A stretch of 64,000 nt of DNA from Thalassobacillus pellis (GTDB lineage Bacteria > Bacillota > Bacilli > Bacillales > Halobacillaceae). Both the position numbers and the translations under genes were made by a program. How positions within the stretch are numbered: position 1 is the stretch's first letter; each line of letters opens with the position of its first letter. Below the pieces are notes generated by a model, which saw nothing but the letters and a program-made list of their open reading frames with translations, made no database searches and was not told the DNA's origin. Where the stretch lies: positions 248,001-312,000 of the forward strand of contig NZ_JAFBDO010000002.1 in the NCBI RefSeq assembly GCF_016908295.1. Direction: 5' to 3'. Below are positions 50,283 to 60,748 of the stretch, in pieces.

Positions 50283-51608
50283 CTAAGTGATATAGTCGTC
50301 AATATTGAAGGGTTCCGTGTGGCTATCCTTCAAAAAAGCACGCTTCAACAGATTTTCATGATAACCAGCGTTACCAGCCAGGTTCGTAAACAGTTTTTTA
50401 ATTGAGTGAAAGTCATGGATAAACAATGGCGAACCTGACAGATAATAAATGTCCGTTGGAGCAGAGTAGAAGGCTACGGCTTTTTTTGCCAGGAATGCTT
50501 CATAAGCAACGGCGGATGTATGGGTAATGATGATATCGGCATTATGAATTAATTCCTGTAAAGACTTGGTTCCATGCGGATGAATATGAGATTCGTTGGA
50601 TTGCAGTAAATGGTTATAGCAATTGACTGGATGATCGGGATGCAGTTTGTAGTGTACAGATACTTTTCCGCTCATCTGTCTTGCTGCTATTTCGATTGCA
50701 GTGATCATTTTTTGATTGAATGTTTCGTCCAGTGGCTGTAGGGCCACAAGGACGGATGGCTTCTTTTTGGTGAAAGATGTATTTTGTTTACCAAATGGAC
50801 CGGGACTTTTCGGAAACTTGGGGTGGGCAATCTTCAACTTCTCACCTGATACACCAAAGGAATTTAAGTAATGGACATGGGATTCTCCCCACACAAAATT
50901 GATATCTGCATTGACAGGCAAGTGACCCAGTTCCCCAAGAATTCCATGCTGGTAGTTGATGGTTTCGATGTTTTTTACTTGGGCGTAAGTAGTGACCAAT
51001 CCCCCGTGTCGATTTACGGTAGATCCGTAAAGAGTCTGAGATATAGGGTGGCGATCAAATATTGTTTCGAGTTTCCGGATGTTTATCAATAATTTTTTTA
51101 CAGCCTGTTTCATCCATAGACGAAACAGCTTTTTTTTGAAAAATGGCAGGTTGGATTGCTGGATGGCGATAGTAACCTGTTTTGAAACATGGTCTTCTTT
51201 CGAAAGGGGAATTTTTTTTTCTGGCAGATCAGTCAGACAATAAAGTGGCCGGCACCCGGGTTGTTTTAGCATCCGATTATATTCTTTTTTGTGGTGGGCG
51301 AGATAAACGATGGGGCGACAGTCAATATCTGCGACTAACGGATACATCTCCGCACGCACTAATAAAAAACCCTCTTTGAAACTTCTGGGAGGATTTTTCA
51401 GTAGGTACGGCTCACACCTTTCTTGTATATTGCTGTGAAAAGAAGAGCTTGGATAATGCTTTTGAGCAATAGGGAGGTTGCGTTCTACAAGTTTTTGAAA
51501 ATCCCGAAAAAGCGGAAGAATAATCGGGATATTTTCATAATGTATGTGAAAAAAGAGATCAAAAAAATCGAACGTATGTCTCCATATCAGCTGATTTTTT
51601 GCCTTCAT
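50283..51608 (-). CDS. GT-B-like surface-polysaccharide transferase, copy C
   Basis: A 441-aa protein sharing the NFVWGESHVHYLNSFGV motif (about residues 235-251) with the two transferases at 44.5-47.5 kb. It also has HYKLHPDHPVNCY (about 319-331) and NADIIITHTSAVAYEAFLAKKAV (split over about 353-375). These are the substrate-phosphate and nucleotide-sugar regions of capsule-type transferases. ATG 51608 starts two bases after the legB stop. It may attach the legionaminic acid derivative or build its carrier glycan; this is inference. Confidence 0.72.
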   Translation of the reverse strand: MKAKNQLIWRHTFDFFDLFFHIHYENIPIILPLFRDFQKLVERNLPIAQKHYPSSSFHSNIQERCEPYLLKNPPRSFKEGFLLVRAEMYPLVADIDCRPIVYLAHHKKEYNRMLKQPGCRPLYCLTDLPEKKIPLSKEDHVSKQVTIAIQQSNLPFFKKKLFRLWMKQAVKKLLINIRKLETIFDRHPISQTLYGSTVNRHGGLVTTYAQVKNIETINYQHGILGELGHLPVNADINFVWGESHVHYLNSFGVSGEKLKIAHPKFPKSPGPFGKQNTSFTKKKPSVLVALQPLDETFNQKMITAIEIAARQMSGKVSVHYKLHPDHPVNCYNHLLQSNESHIHPHGTKSLQELIHNADIIITHTSAVAYEAFLAKKAVAFYSAPTDIYYLSGSPLFIHDFHSIKKLFTNLAGNAGYHENLLKRAFLKDSHTEPFNIDDYIT

Positions 51609-51610
51609 GG

Positions 51611-52633
51611 TCAATCTGCCTTTTCCACGTCGAGTTTTTTCAGAATGTCAATAATTTCTTTTTCGCCCAGCATGGAAACCTGATCGGATCTGATGGAAGG
51701 TGCCATAGCCTGCTTGAAATGATGGTAGGTGTTATGGTGCTCGGGGAGAATGACGTATAGTTCTTCATCATCCATTATATGTTCTAATTCATGGGTATAT
51801 ATGAGTTCTTCATAAATTTTTTCTCCTGGCCGCTTCCCGATCTGCTCTATCTTAGGCTTTGTTGAGCCTTTTTGGTGAATATATTTTTGTACAGCTTCCG
51901 CTAACTGTAATATGTTAATTCCTTTCATTTTAAATATAAAAATTTCTCCACCTTTGGAATAATAGGACGATTTTAAGGTGAGCTGGGCAGCATCAGCAAT
52001 GGTCATTATAAATCGGGACATGCTGGGATCGGTAACCGTCAAATCTTTCCCGTGGCGCGCTTGTTCCATAAACAATGGAATAACTGAGCCGCGTGAATTC
52101 AGGACATTCCCGAACCTGACAGAACAAAAGAGAGTATTATGGTTGTTCAATTTTCTATTTGCATTTTTGAACATTTTCTCTGATAGGAGCTTTGTTGCTC
52201 CCATTGTGTTAGTAGGATTGACAGCTTTATCTGTGCTGACATTAACAACCTTTTTGACCTGATGGTGAATACAGGCACGTATGACATTTTCGCTTCCCAT
52301 TATATTTGTTTTAACGGCTTCCAGAGGGTTTTCCTCACAGACGGGGACCTGTTTCAATGCCGCTACATGGAAAACCAAATCCATTCCTCTTGTGGCGTAT
52401 TCCACAGAGTCATAATCCCTGACATCCCCCAATAGGTAAAAGATATTATCATGCTGTTTATATGCCTGTTTCATTAAATACTGTTTGCTGTCATCCTTGC
52501 TGAATACAACAATTTTCCTGGGGTTATAGGCCAAGAGAGAAGCGACGATTTGCTGGCCAATGGAACCGGTCCCTCCGGTAACCAATATATTTTTATTTTG
52601 AAAGTAACTTTTTAATTTAGATTCATCTATCAA
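51611..52633 (-). CDS. legB: NDP-GlcNAc 4,6-dehydratase (LegB/PseB type)
   Basis: A 340-aa extended SDR. NAD loop VTGGTGSIGQQIV (about residues 18-30), VAALKQVPVCEENP (about 90-103), and STDKAVNPTNTMGATK, in which Asp-Lys replace the usual Tyr-Lys pair as in CapD/PseB/FlaA1 dehydratases. It makes the 4-keto-6-deoxy sugar that LegC aminates. TTG 52633 with AGAGGTG. It heads the minus-strand operon and is divergent from legC. LegB rather than PseB is assigned from the pathway context only. Confidence 0.87.
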   Translation of the reverse strand: MIDESKLKSYFQNKNILVTGGTGSIGQQIVASLLAYNPRKIVVFSKDDSKQYLMKQAYKQHDNIFYLLGDVRDYDSVEYATRGMDLVFHVAALKQVPVCEENPLEAVKTNIMGSENVIRACIHHQVKKVVNVSTDKAVNPTNTMGATKLLSEKMFKNANRKLNNHNTLFCSVRFGNVLNSRGSVIPLFMEQARHGKDLTVTDPSMSRFIMTIADAAQLTLKSSYYSKGGEIFIFKMKGINILQLAEAVQKYIHQKGSTKPKIEQIGKRPGEKIYEELIYTHELEHIMDDEELYVILPEHHNTYHHFKQAMAPSIRSDQVSMLGEKEIIDILKKLDVEKAD

Positions 52634-52840
52634 CTTACGTACACCTCTATTCTATTGAGTACTAATAATTAAGGTATGTGTATTCTTGTGGGGTGAAACC
52701 GTCATAGGCCTAACCGCAGGGCTTATAAGTAATTCGGGCGGCTTCTTTCAGTAAAGGGTGGTGGCATAGGACAATCTCGTGATTAATACAATGAATAGCA
52801 TGGATGTCACCTTTGTTATTGCGGAAAGGACTCGATTGGC

Positions 52841-53944
52841 ATGAAGATTCCTTTATCTAAGCCTGATATCACTTGGAAAGAAAAGAAGTATGTAGAGGAA
52901 GTATTAGATTCCGGGCAGCTCAGCATGGGTGAAAAAACCCGCCGGTTCGAACGGCAGTTCATGAGCAGATTCTCAGTGAAATATGCAGTTGCGATGAACA
53001 GTGGAACTAGTGCCCTGCATGTTGCTGTGAAAACACTTGGACTCAAGGCCGGAGACGAGGTCATTACTACTCCTTACAGCTTTATTGCTTCTGGAAATTG
53101 CCTGGTTTATGAGGGAATCAAGCCAGTTTTTGCGGACATTGATCCACAAACTCTAAATATCGATCCAAAATCGGTGAAAAAGTTAATTACCAAACAAACG
53201 AAAGCGATCCTTGCCGTTCATATTTTTGGCCAGCCTTGTAACATGGATGAAATAAAAAAGATTGCTGATCAAGATGGATTATATCTGATAGAAGACGCCT
53301 GTGAGGCGATTGGAGCAGAATGGAATGGTACTCCTGCTGGCGTAATAGGAGACGTAGGGGTTTTTGCTTTTTACCCGAACAAACAAATCACAACAGGGGA
53401 GGGAGGGGTACTTCTCACCAACCAGAAAGATATTTATGAAATGGCATCGGCCCTGCGCAATCAAGGAAGAAGCCAGACGAGTGAATGGCTGGAGCATGAA
53501 TATGTCGGTTATAATTACCGGATGTCTGAACTGCAGGCGGCAGTGGGTGTCGGGCAAATGGAACGGTTGGATGAAATTCTGGGAAGGCGTGAAGCTGCTG
53601 CCAATCGCTATCTGAATCTTATCAATCAATATCAATTGCCCGTTACTACACCAATGGTGTTGCCTGAATGTAAGATGAGCTGGTTTGTATTCATTGTTAT
53701 TTTAAAGGAAGGAAGCAACAGGCAGAAGATCATTAAGCACCTTGAAAGAAAAGGAATACAGGCAAAACCATATTTTCCATCTATCCATTTGCAAAAAAGC
53801 TTCAGACAGTTATTTGGATTTAAACCTGGTATGTATCCTGTAAGTGAGCAAATGTCAGAACGGACATTGGCACTGCCATTTTATACAAGTATTAATCCGA
53901 ATGATCAAGAAACAGTCATTAAAACGCTGAAAGATGTACTGTAA
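52841..53944 (+). CDS. legC: DegT/DnrJ-family sugar aminotransferase (LegC type)
   Basis: A 367-aa PLP enzyme that transfers an amino group to the 4-keto sugar. SGTSALHVAV (about residues 54-63), DACEAIGAEW (about 152-161) and the PLP Lys in FYPNKQITTGEGG (Lys about 182) are all present, with the C-terminal YRMSELQAAVG. A weak GGAAAGGAC precedes the ATG. It starts the plus-strand half of the legionaminic cluster, divergent from legB. Confidence 0.92.
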   Translation: MKIPLSKPDITWKEKKYVEEVLDSGQLSMGEKTRRFERQFMSRFSVKYAVAMNSGTSALHVAVKTLGLKAGDEVITTPYSFIASGNCLVYEGIKPVFADIDPQTLNIDPKSVKKLITKQTKAILAVHIFGQPCNMDEIKKIADQDGLYLIEDACEAIGAEWNGTPAGVIGDVGVFAFYPNKQITTGEGGVLLTNQKDIYEMASALRNQGRSQTSEWLEHEYVGYNYRMSELQAAVGVGQMERLDEILGRREAAANRYLNLINQYQLPVTTPMVLPECKMSWFVFIVILKEGSNRQKIIKHLERKGIQAKPYFPSIHLQKSFRQLFGFKPGMYPVSEQMSERTLALPFYTSINPNDQETVIKTLKDVL

Positions 53945-54009
53945 ATGCGATCATTTCATTTCCTTCATGTGATTTCAAAGCAGGCTAAGTCTGAAAGGAG
54001 GGGGAGGCT

Positions 54010-55065
54010 TTGAAAATTGGAAACAAACTGATAAGCAATGAGGCCCCCATTTTTATCATTGCAGAAATTGGAGTCAATCATAATGGTTCGATGGAGCTTG
54101 CTGAAAAATTAATTCAGAAAGCAAAGAATGCCGGTGCGGATGCAGTCAAATTCCAGTCTTTCAAAGCCGATAATTTAGTAAGTGAACAAGGAGAACTCGC
54201 TGACTATCAAAAAAAAGCTGGATTTAAAAATCAGAAGGATATGCTGGCGCAATATCAGCTTACAAAAGAAGAGTTTATAAGGTTAAAAAAAGTTTGTGAA
54301 CAATATAATATCACTTTTCTTTCTACTCCATTTGACAATGAAAGTGCTCATGAACTGGATTCTATTGGTGTAGATGCATTCAAGGTAGGAAGTGGAGACT
54401 TGACGCATTTCCCATTACTGGAACAACTCGCTTCTTATGGAAAACCATTGATTATTTCTACCGGCATGGCGACCATTGACCAGATAAAAAGGGCAGTGGA
54501 ATTCCTGCCTGATGACGCAGAGATATCACTGCTCCATTGCACATCTGCTTATCCGGCACCGTATGAAGAACTCCATTTAAATGCGATTAAAGTTTTCCGT
54601 GAAAACTTCAATTGTATAATCGGTTATTCCGATCATTCTATGGGTTTAGAAATTCCCTGGGCCGTAACTTCTTTAGGATATAAAATACTGGAAAAACATT
54701 TCACACTTGATCGCGAAATGGATGGGCCGGACCACAAGGCCTCGCTGACTCCGGATGAATTTAGTGACATGGTTAAAGGAATCCGAAACATCGAGAAAGC
54801 ACTCGGTAAAGAATTGAAACAAATAACTCCCGCAGAAATAAACACGAAAAAAGTTGTAAGGAGGGGGATATACGCCAATAAGGCTTTAAGAAAAGGCCAT
54901 ATAATTACGAAAGAAGATCTATACTATCTCCGTCCAGTACAAGGTTTGGAAGCGTGTGAGTTCAAAGAAATCGTCGGCCGCAATTTGTTGCGTCCTAAAC
55001 AAAAGGGAGAGCCTGTGACTTGGAAGGATTTTGACTTGGATGGTCCAAGGAGCAGAAAGACATGA
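54010..55065 (+). CDS. legI: N-acetylneuraminate synthase family protein (legionaminic acid synthase)
   Basis: A 351-aa NeuB-family enzyme condensing phosphoenolpyruvate with a six-carbon amino sugar. TIM barrel: IIAEIGVNHNGSMELAEKLI (about residues 16-35), ADAVKFQSF, STPFDNESA, GSGDLTH, ISTGMAT, YSDHSMG, EKHFTLDR. The C-terminal SAF antifreeze-like domain (about 287-345) begins RRGIYANKALRKGHII. TTG 54010 with AAAGGAGGGGG. The stop overlaps the legG start by four bases. Confidence 0.93.
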   Translation: MKIGNKLISNEAPIFIIAEIGVNHNGSMELAEKLIQKAKNAGADAVKFQSFKADNLVSEQGELADYQKKAGFKNQKDMLAQYQLTKEEFIRLKKVCEQYNITFLSTPFDNESAHELDSIGVDAFKVGSGDLTHFPLLEQLASYGKPLIISTGMATIDQIKRAVEFLPDDAEISLLHCTSAYPAPYEELHLNAIKVFRENFNCIIGYSDHSMGLEIPWAVTSLGYKILEKHFTLDREMDGPDHKASLTPDEFSDMVKGIRNIEKALGKELKQITPAEINTKKVVRRGIYANKALRKGHIITKEDLYYLRPVQGLEACEFKEIVGRNLLRPKQKGEPVTWKDFDLDGPRSRKT

Positions 55066-56171
55066 AGAAAATTATTTGTTTCACTGGTACAAGGGCTGAT
55101 TACGGCATTTACCGCCCATTATTGTTGCGATTAGAAAAAGAAAAAGATATTGACCTGCAATTAGTCGTAACTGGCATGCATGTTGTAGAGGAGTACGGGA
55201 GCACCATCAAGGAGATTGAAAAAGATGATCTCACTATCATTGCAAAACCTCCTATTTTGTTGAAAGGAGACTCCAAACAGGAAATGGCTCAGTCAGTGGG
55301 AACAGCAATCATCCTGTTTTCAAGCATTCTTTATCATTCCAGCCCAGATGGGGTGCTCCTTTTAGGAGACAGGGGAGAGATGCTCGCTGCTGTGACTGCA
55401 GCACACTACCAAAATATTAAAACATTTCACCTCCATGGCGGTGAAAAATCAGGATCTGCTGATGATGCAGTCCGTCACGCAGTATCAAAGCTTGCGACCT
55501 ATCATTTCCCTGCTACAAATCAATCAAAAGAACGACTTATTAAGATGGGAGAGGACGCTGAAACAATTGCGGTGAGTGGTTCTCTTCGGAAACATGATAT
55601 TACAGCGATTCAACAGATAGAGCCACGATTAAGGGAAAGGTGGCAAAATAAATTTAATTTATCAAAAAAACCTTCCCTTCTTTTTGTCATGCACCCGGAT
55701 TCAAAGGATAGCACCCCTTTTCAGACACAAATTGATTCAGCATTACAGGCGCTTAGAGCACTTCCAGAGGTCAATCTAATAATCCTGGGGTCCAATAGTG
55801 ATGCTGGCGGGGGAGTATTCAGGCAGGAAATAAAGAAGTTTACCCAAGAGATGAAAAATGTCCTTTATTATGAATCCTTGCCGCCAGATGAATATTTGTT
55901 TCTGCTCTCACAAGTAGACATTATTCTTGGTAATAGCAGCAGTGGAATCATTGAAGCTCCTTTTTTTCAGTTGCCTTATCTGCTCATTGGTAAGAGGCAG
56001 CTTGACAGAGAACATGGCGGAAATGTATATGTTGCCCCTTATATAAGTGACAAAATTGAAAGAAAAATCCGCATGCTGCTTGATTCAAAAAGAACAGAAT
56101 CTGAAAACCCATATGATGTAACTGCATCACCTGCCGATACGATTGTCAGTCAATTGAAGAAATGGCTCTAA
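55062..56171 (+). CDS. legG: Hydrolysing UDP-sugar 2-epimerase (NeuC/LegG type)
   Basis: A 369-aa GT-B-fold epimerase that releases the nucleotide and inverts C2. GTRADYGIYRPLL (about residues 8-20), LLGDRGEMLAA, LHGGEKSGSADDAVRHAVSKL (split over about 124-144), and the UDP-binding GNSSSGIIEAPFF (about 291-303). A NeuC/LegG-type enzyme, not a PseG-type hydrolase, is what points to legionaminic acid. It is translationally coupled to legI by an ATGA overlap. Confidence 0.92.
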   Translation: MKKIICFTGTRADYGIYRPLLLRLEKEKDIDLQLVVTGMHVVEEYGSTIKEIEKDDLTIIAKPPILLKGDSKQEMAQSVGTAIILFSSILYHSSPDGVLLLGDRGEMLAAVTAAHYQNIKTFHLHGGEKSGSADDAVRHAVSKLATYHFPATNQSKERLIKMGEDAETIAVSGSLRKHDITAIQQIEPRLRERWQNKFNLSKKPSLLFVMHPDSKDSTPFQTQIDSALQALRALPEVNLIILGSNSDAGGGVFRQEIKKFTQEMKNVLYYESLPPDEYLFLLSQVDIILGNSSSGIIEAPFFQLPYLLIGKRQLDREHGGNVYVAPYISDKIERKIRMLLDSKRTESENPYDVTASPADTIVSQLKKWL

Positions 56172-56198
56172 GGCAGCATTATTTAGGAGTTGATTTGT

Positions 56199-57008
56199 TT
56201 GGAAACCGAGCACAAACTAAACGTTATCTTACTGGGGAGGAAAGCCTGGGGGGCTAAAGCACTTGAATATTTGCTCGAAATGGGACATTCTGTTACTGCT
56301 GCAGTCGGCCCGCAGACATTTAAAGATCTGGATCATGAAGAAGGGTCGATTCTTGCAAGTGCTCAGGAACATGGTATTAAAGTATTAACGGTAAATGAAC
56401 TTTATGGAGATATTTACAACGGAGAATTTCAGGATACAGACCTGGTAATTTCTTATTTATTCTGGCAAAAAGTAAGAGAGCCATTACTTACGCTTCCGAA
56501 AATGGCATCGATTAACTTTCATCCAGCTCCATTGCCGGATTATAAAGGTTTGGGTGGATATAACCAGGCAATCCTGGATGGCAGAAGTATTTATGGAGTT
56601 ACAGCACATATGATGAGTAAAAAAATAGATGACGGTGATGTCATCAAAAAAGTCGAATTCCATATGGATCCGGAAAAGGAAACAGCCCTAAGCCTGGAAC
56701 GAAAAAGCCAGGTGATTATGTTTGGATTATTCAAGGAAATCATCGGTCAGATATCAGCAGGAAGAGCATTGGAAACCGAGAAACAACAGCATGCATATGG
56801 AAGGTATATCAACCGGGAAATGTTTGAGAAAATGAAATACATTGAAAAAGATGATGACACCGAAGTGATTAACAGGAAAATTCGGGCTTTTTGGTATCCG
56901 CCATATGAAGGTGCAAAAATAACGATCGGGAATGAAGATTATACACTAGTCAACAAAGAACTATTGAAGGAACTCGGAAAAATGATGCACTACAAACCTA
57001 AAGATTAA
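56199..57008 (+). CDS. Sugar N-formyltransferase (methionyl-tRNA formyltransferase-like)
   Basis: A 269-aa GART-domain protein using N10-formyl-tetrahydrofolate. The catalytic triad Asn-His-Asp is in SINFHPAPLPDYKG (about residues 104-117) and KIDDGDVI (about 144-151), as in sugar amine formyltransferases (VioF/QdtF type). It has no tRNA-binding C-terminal domain typical of Fmt. TTG 56199 is preferred to TTG 56190, since TTAGGAG abuts the latter. It is the last gene of the legC-legI-legG unit and takes the place expected for an N-acetyltransferase. Confidence 0.85.
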   Translation: METEHKLNVILLGRKAWGAKALEYLLEMGHSVTAAVGPQTFKDLDHEEGSILASAQEHGIKVLTVNELYGDIYNGEFQDTDLVISYLFWQKVREPLLTLPKMASINFHPAPLPDYKGLGGYNQAILDGRSIYGVTAHMMSKKIDDGDVIKKVEFHMDPEKETALSLERKSQVIMFGLFKEIIGQISAGRALETEKQQHAYGRYINREMFEKMKYIEKDDDTEVINRKIRAFWYPPYEGAKITIGNEDYTLVNKELLKELGKMMHYKPKD

Positions 57009-57038
57009 GCCAAGGCAGTTTCATTTATGAATTAAGAT

Positions 57039-57068
57039 GATTTCGCTCGTAATGGGCGAAATTTTTTA
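57039..57068 (+). terminator. Terminator of the plus-strand leg operon
   Basis: ATTTCGC pairs with GCGAAAT, followed by a T-run. Confidence 0.8.
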
Positions 57069-57468
57069 TTTAGCAAAGTTTTGAAAGAGAAGAGCAGGAT
57101 AAATATTGAGTTGTTTAAATGATTTAATCTTAGTTTACATAATATTTATTATCGGAAGTTAAACAACAAAACAAATGAACCATCTCATTTCCTGAGTATA
57201 CTTATATTATTGAGATGGAAAATAAAATATTATGAGCCGAAATTTATCAGCTGAGTTCTGACTCGTTCAGTAATTTATTCAGCTAAGTTTTCTGTGAATA
57301 AGTTGGCATATAAATTTTTGCCTGGTAGAACTCCAATAATTAAATTATCTTTTCTGCTGATGTGATCCATGTCGTTGCTTCGATACTGTTAAGTATGTTG
57401 ATATGGAAACATCTTTTCTTTTCAAAAACTTCCATTCGGCAATTTTCGATTTAATTAGGCAAGTTCAT
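57069..57468. other. 400-bp AT-rich gap without a gene
   Basis: No gene seen. It contains an inverted repeat CCATCTCA ... TGAGATGG (57180-57216) and the pair TTGTTTAA ... TTAAACAA (57112-57167). Both lack terminator tails. The gap follows the leg operon terminator and precedes the end of a shortened AAA ATPase gene. Confidence 0.55.
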
Positions 57469-57984
57469 CTATAAATGCCTTAAATATCGTTCTGGGCTTT
57501 CAAGAAATGATCTGGTGATCTGCACATGTTCTAATTCCTCATAGATAACTTGTGTGGGAGTTTTGCTATCTAAACTGATAATGGTAGCATTAGGAAATGC
57601 CATTATCATTGGAGAATGTGTTGCGATAATAAATTGCGCTTCTTCTCTTGTCATTTCCTTTAATAGCGAAAGAAAGCTGAGTTGTTTCATTGGTGATAAG
57701 GGCACTTCCGGTTCATCAAAGCCTTTATTTGTGCGATATTTCCAACTCAATTTAAGTCTGTTACCAAGGTGAAGAGCAGCTTTGTTAGTCTCCTTTCCAA
57801 TATGTATGGAGTTCGCATTTGCTGCAATTGCTTCTAACAGTGTGGATTTTCCCGTTCCATTCTCCCCCACTAAAATCGTCACTGGAGATTTGAATGTAAG
57901 TGATTCGAATGATTTTAATATTTCGAGATTGAAAGGGAAACAATCGTTATCGGTTCTTAAGTAAGTGATAGATTTTAACAGCAT
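57469..57984 (-). pseudogene. AAA-family ATPase with apparent internal deletion
   Basis: A 171-aa reading frame. The N-terminal part has the P-loop ILVGENGTGKSTLLEAIA (about residues 35-52). The C-terminal part has DEPEVPLSPMKQLSFLSLL and the switch-His motif FIIATHSPMIM, as in AAA_21 overcoming-lysogenisation-type ATPases of about 240 residues. Between LKLSWKYRTNKGF and DEPE roughly 70 residues, including the signature helix and the strand leading into Walker B, are missing. Reading frame is preserved. GAGGAGGGGAG precedes ATG 57984. It is most likely a non-functional deletion derivative. Confidence 0.65.
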
Positions 57985-58044
57985 TACTCCCCTCCTCTTG
58001 TTAAGTTTTTTCATTGGTCTTATTAAATTGTTTTTTGGTTTTTT

Positions 58045-58067
58045 AGTTCGGAGTTGCTACTAAGTTT
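58045..58067 (-). repeat. 23-bp dispersed sequence, copy 2
   Basis: Reverse complement of 35182-35204, exact over 23 bases. It lies 61 bases upstream of the shortened ATPase gene. Confidence 0.75.
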
Positions 58068-58095
58068 TAAGTCAGATATTTTTTTCTGTTAAAAC

Positions 58096-58133
58096 GTTAT
58101 AAAGGCTGGCAACCTGTTTAATCGGCGCCAGCC
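58096..58133 (-). terminator. Terminator of the sqd operon
   Basis: On the minus strand GGCTGGC / GCCAGCC followed by TTTATAACGTTTT. Confidence 0.65.
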
Positions 58134-58141
58134 AGTTTATT

Positions 58142-59317
58142 TCATGTTTTGTTCTGTTCTGTCACTTTCATTTTACTCTTTTTTGCAATATTTACCTGGT
58201 TCTTTTGATATTCTTTCAGGGTTTGATAATAAAAATCAAGGATTTGTTCTGAAGGTTTCTGCCAGCTGAATTTTTCAGCTTCAGCACGCGCATTCTCACA
58301 TAACTGCTTGTACAGCTCTTCATTCTCCAGTTTCGAAATCGCTTCAAGTAAACTATCCGTATTTTCATTCTCATAAAGTAACCCTGTCTGTTCATCCACT
58401 ACTTGTTCCATGGTCGGTCCACTTTTAGCGGCTATGACCGGAAGTCCTGAGGCCATGGCTTCTAGAATTACCAGCCCTAAGGTTTCTGTTACCGATGGGA
58501 AGATGAAAGCATCACCTGAGGCAAATGCCTGGGATAGCTCCTCCCCATGAAGAAATCCTGTAAAGACAGTATTTGTTCCAGCAAATGTTTCTTCTAATTG
58601 TTTTCTGACAGGGCCATCCCCTACAAGAGCAAGTGAAATATCGCTGCGTTGTTCTAATAACGGCTTAAGCTTATGGATTTCTTTTTCAGCAGCAAGTCTT
58701 CCTACAAAAACAAACAGCTTATTACCCGGCTTACCCCCAGTCAGGCGATGACGCATATCCTCATTTTTATACTCAGGATGATACTTTTCGATATCGACAC
58801 CACGATCCCATACGTGAACATTGGGAAAATTTTTGTCGGTAAGTTCCTTCTGAATCGCTTTGGATGTACAAAGGTTCAAATCTGAAAAATTGTGCAGTTT
58901 ACGGAAATACCACCAGACTGCAGGCTTTAGCGGATAAAGGCGGTAATAATCCATATACTTTGGCACATGGGTATGGTAAGAAGCTAACAAAGGCAGGTTA
59001 AGCTTGTTGGCATAATAAACGCCGGAAGCTCCAACAAATGCCGGATTAACGACATGAACGATATCCGGTTCGTGTTTTGTCAGAAGTTCCTTTACTTTTC
59101 TTTGCGGCATGGAAAATTCCTTTGACCGGTAAAAAGGCAACCTGGTGGTCTTAACGCCTTCCACAATCGCACCTTCATACTCCTTGACGCCTAAATCGGG
59201 GGCAATAACTATGACTTCATTATTCTCTTTTCTCAGAAACTTAATGGCTTCCTTGAGCCTAGTTACTACTCCGTCGGTTGATGGCAGGAATGTTTCGGTT
59301 ATGATTGCGATTTTCAA
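58142..59317 (-). CDS. sqdX: GT4 glycosyltransferase, SqdX-like (sulfoquinovosyltransferase candidate)
   Basis: A 391-aa GT-B glycosyltransferase. The N-terminus TETFLPSTDGVVTRL (residues 7-21) and LLASYHTHVPKY are typical of SqdX and related lipid GT4 enzymes. The donor-site block FPSVTETLGLVILEAMASG (about 295-313) carries the EX7E motif, and FVGRLAAEKEI the Arg/Lys phosphate grip. It is 12 bases downstream of sqdB on the same strand. It is therefore expected to transfer sulfoquinovose from UDP-sulfoquinovose to diacylglycerol. Other glycolipid acceptors cannot be excluded. Confidence 0.83.
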   Translation of the reverse strand: MKIAIITETFLPSTDGVVTRLKEAIKFLRKENNEVIVIAPDLGVKEYEGAIVEGVKTTRLPFYRSKEFSMPQRKVKELLTKHEPDIVHVVNPAFVGASGVYYANKLNLPLLASYHTHVPKYMDYYRLYPLKPAVWWYFRKLHNFSDLNLCTSKAIQKELTDKNFPNVHVWDRGVDIEKYHPEYKNEDMRHRLTGGKPGNKLFVFVGRLAAEKEIHKLKPLLEQRSDISLALVGDGPVRKQLEETFAGTNTVFTGFLHGEELSQAFASGDAFIFPSVTETLGLVILEAMASGLPVIAAKSGPTMEQVVDEQTGLLYENENTDSLLEAISKLENEELYKQLCENARAEAEKFSWQKPSEQILDFYYQTLKEYQKNQVNIAKKSKMKVTEQNKT

Positions 59318-59329
59318 AGTAATAGCTCC

Positions 59330-60565
<1,236 letters not shown>

Positions 60566-60748
60566 TTATGAAAAATCGCCCCCAAATTTACATATCCTTT
60601 CCAAATCAAATCATTTTTAAGATATTCGCTTCTTTCTCCTTCTGCAGCTTCGCCTATTGATTGTCGATTCAATAAATAGCCTAAATAAGTTATAATTATA
60701 GTGGAACATTCTGAAAATTCATGTTGTTTTAAAAGGAGGAAATAAAAC

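Noticed and set aside
47616-56171. Pseudaminic acid pathway
   Set aside because: There is no PseG-type hydrolase or PseH; a NeuC/LegG-type hydrolysing epimerase is present, which fits legionaminic acid.
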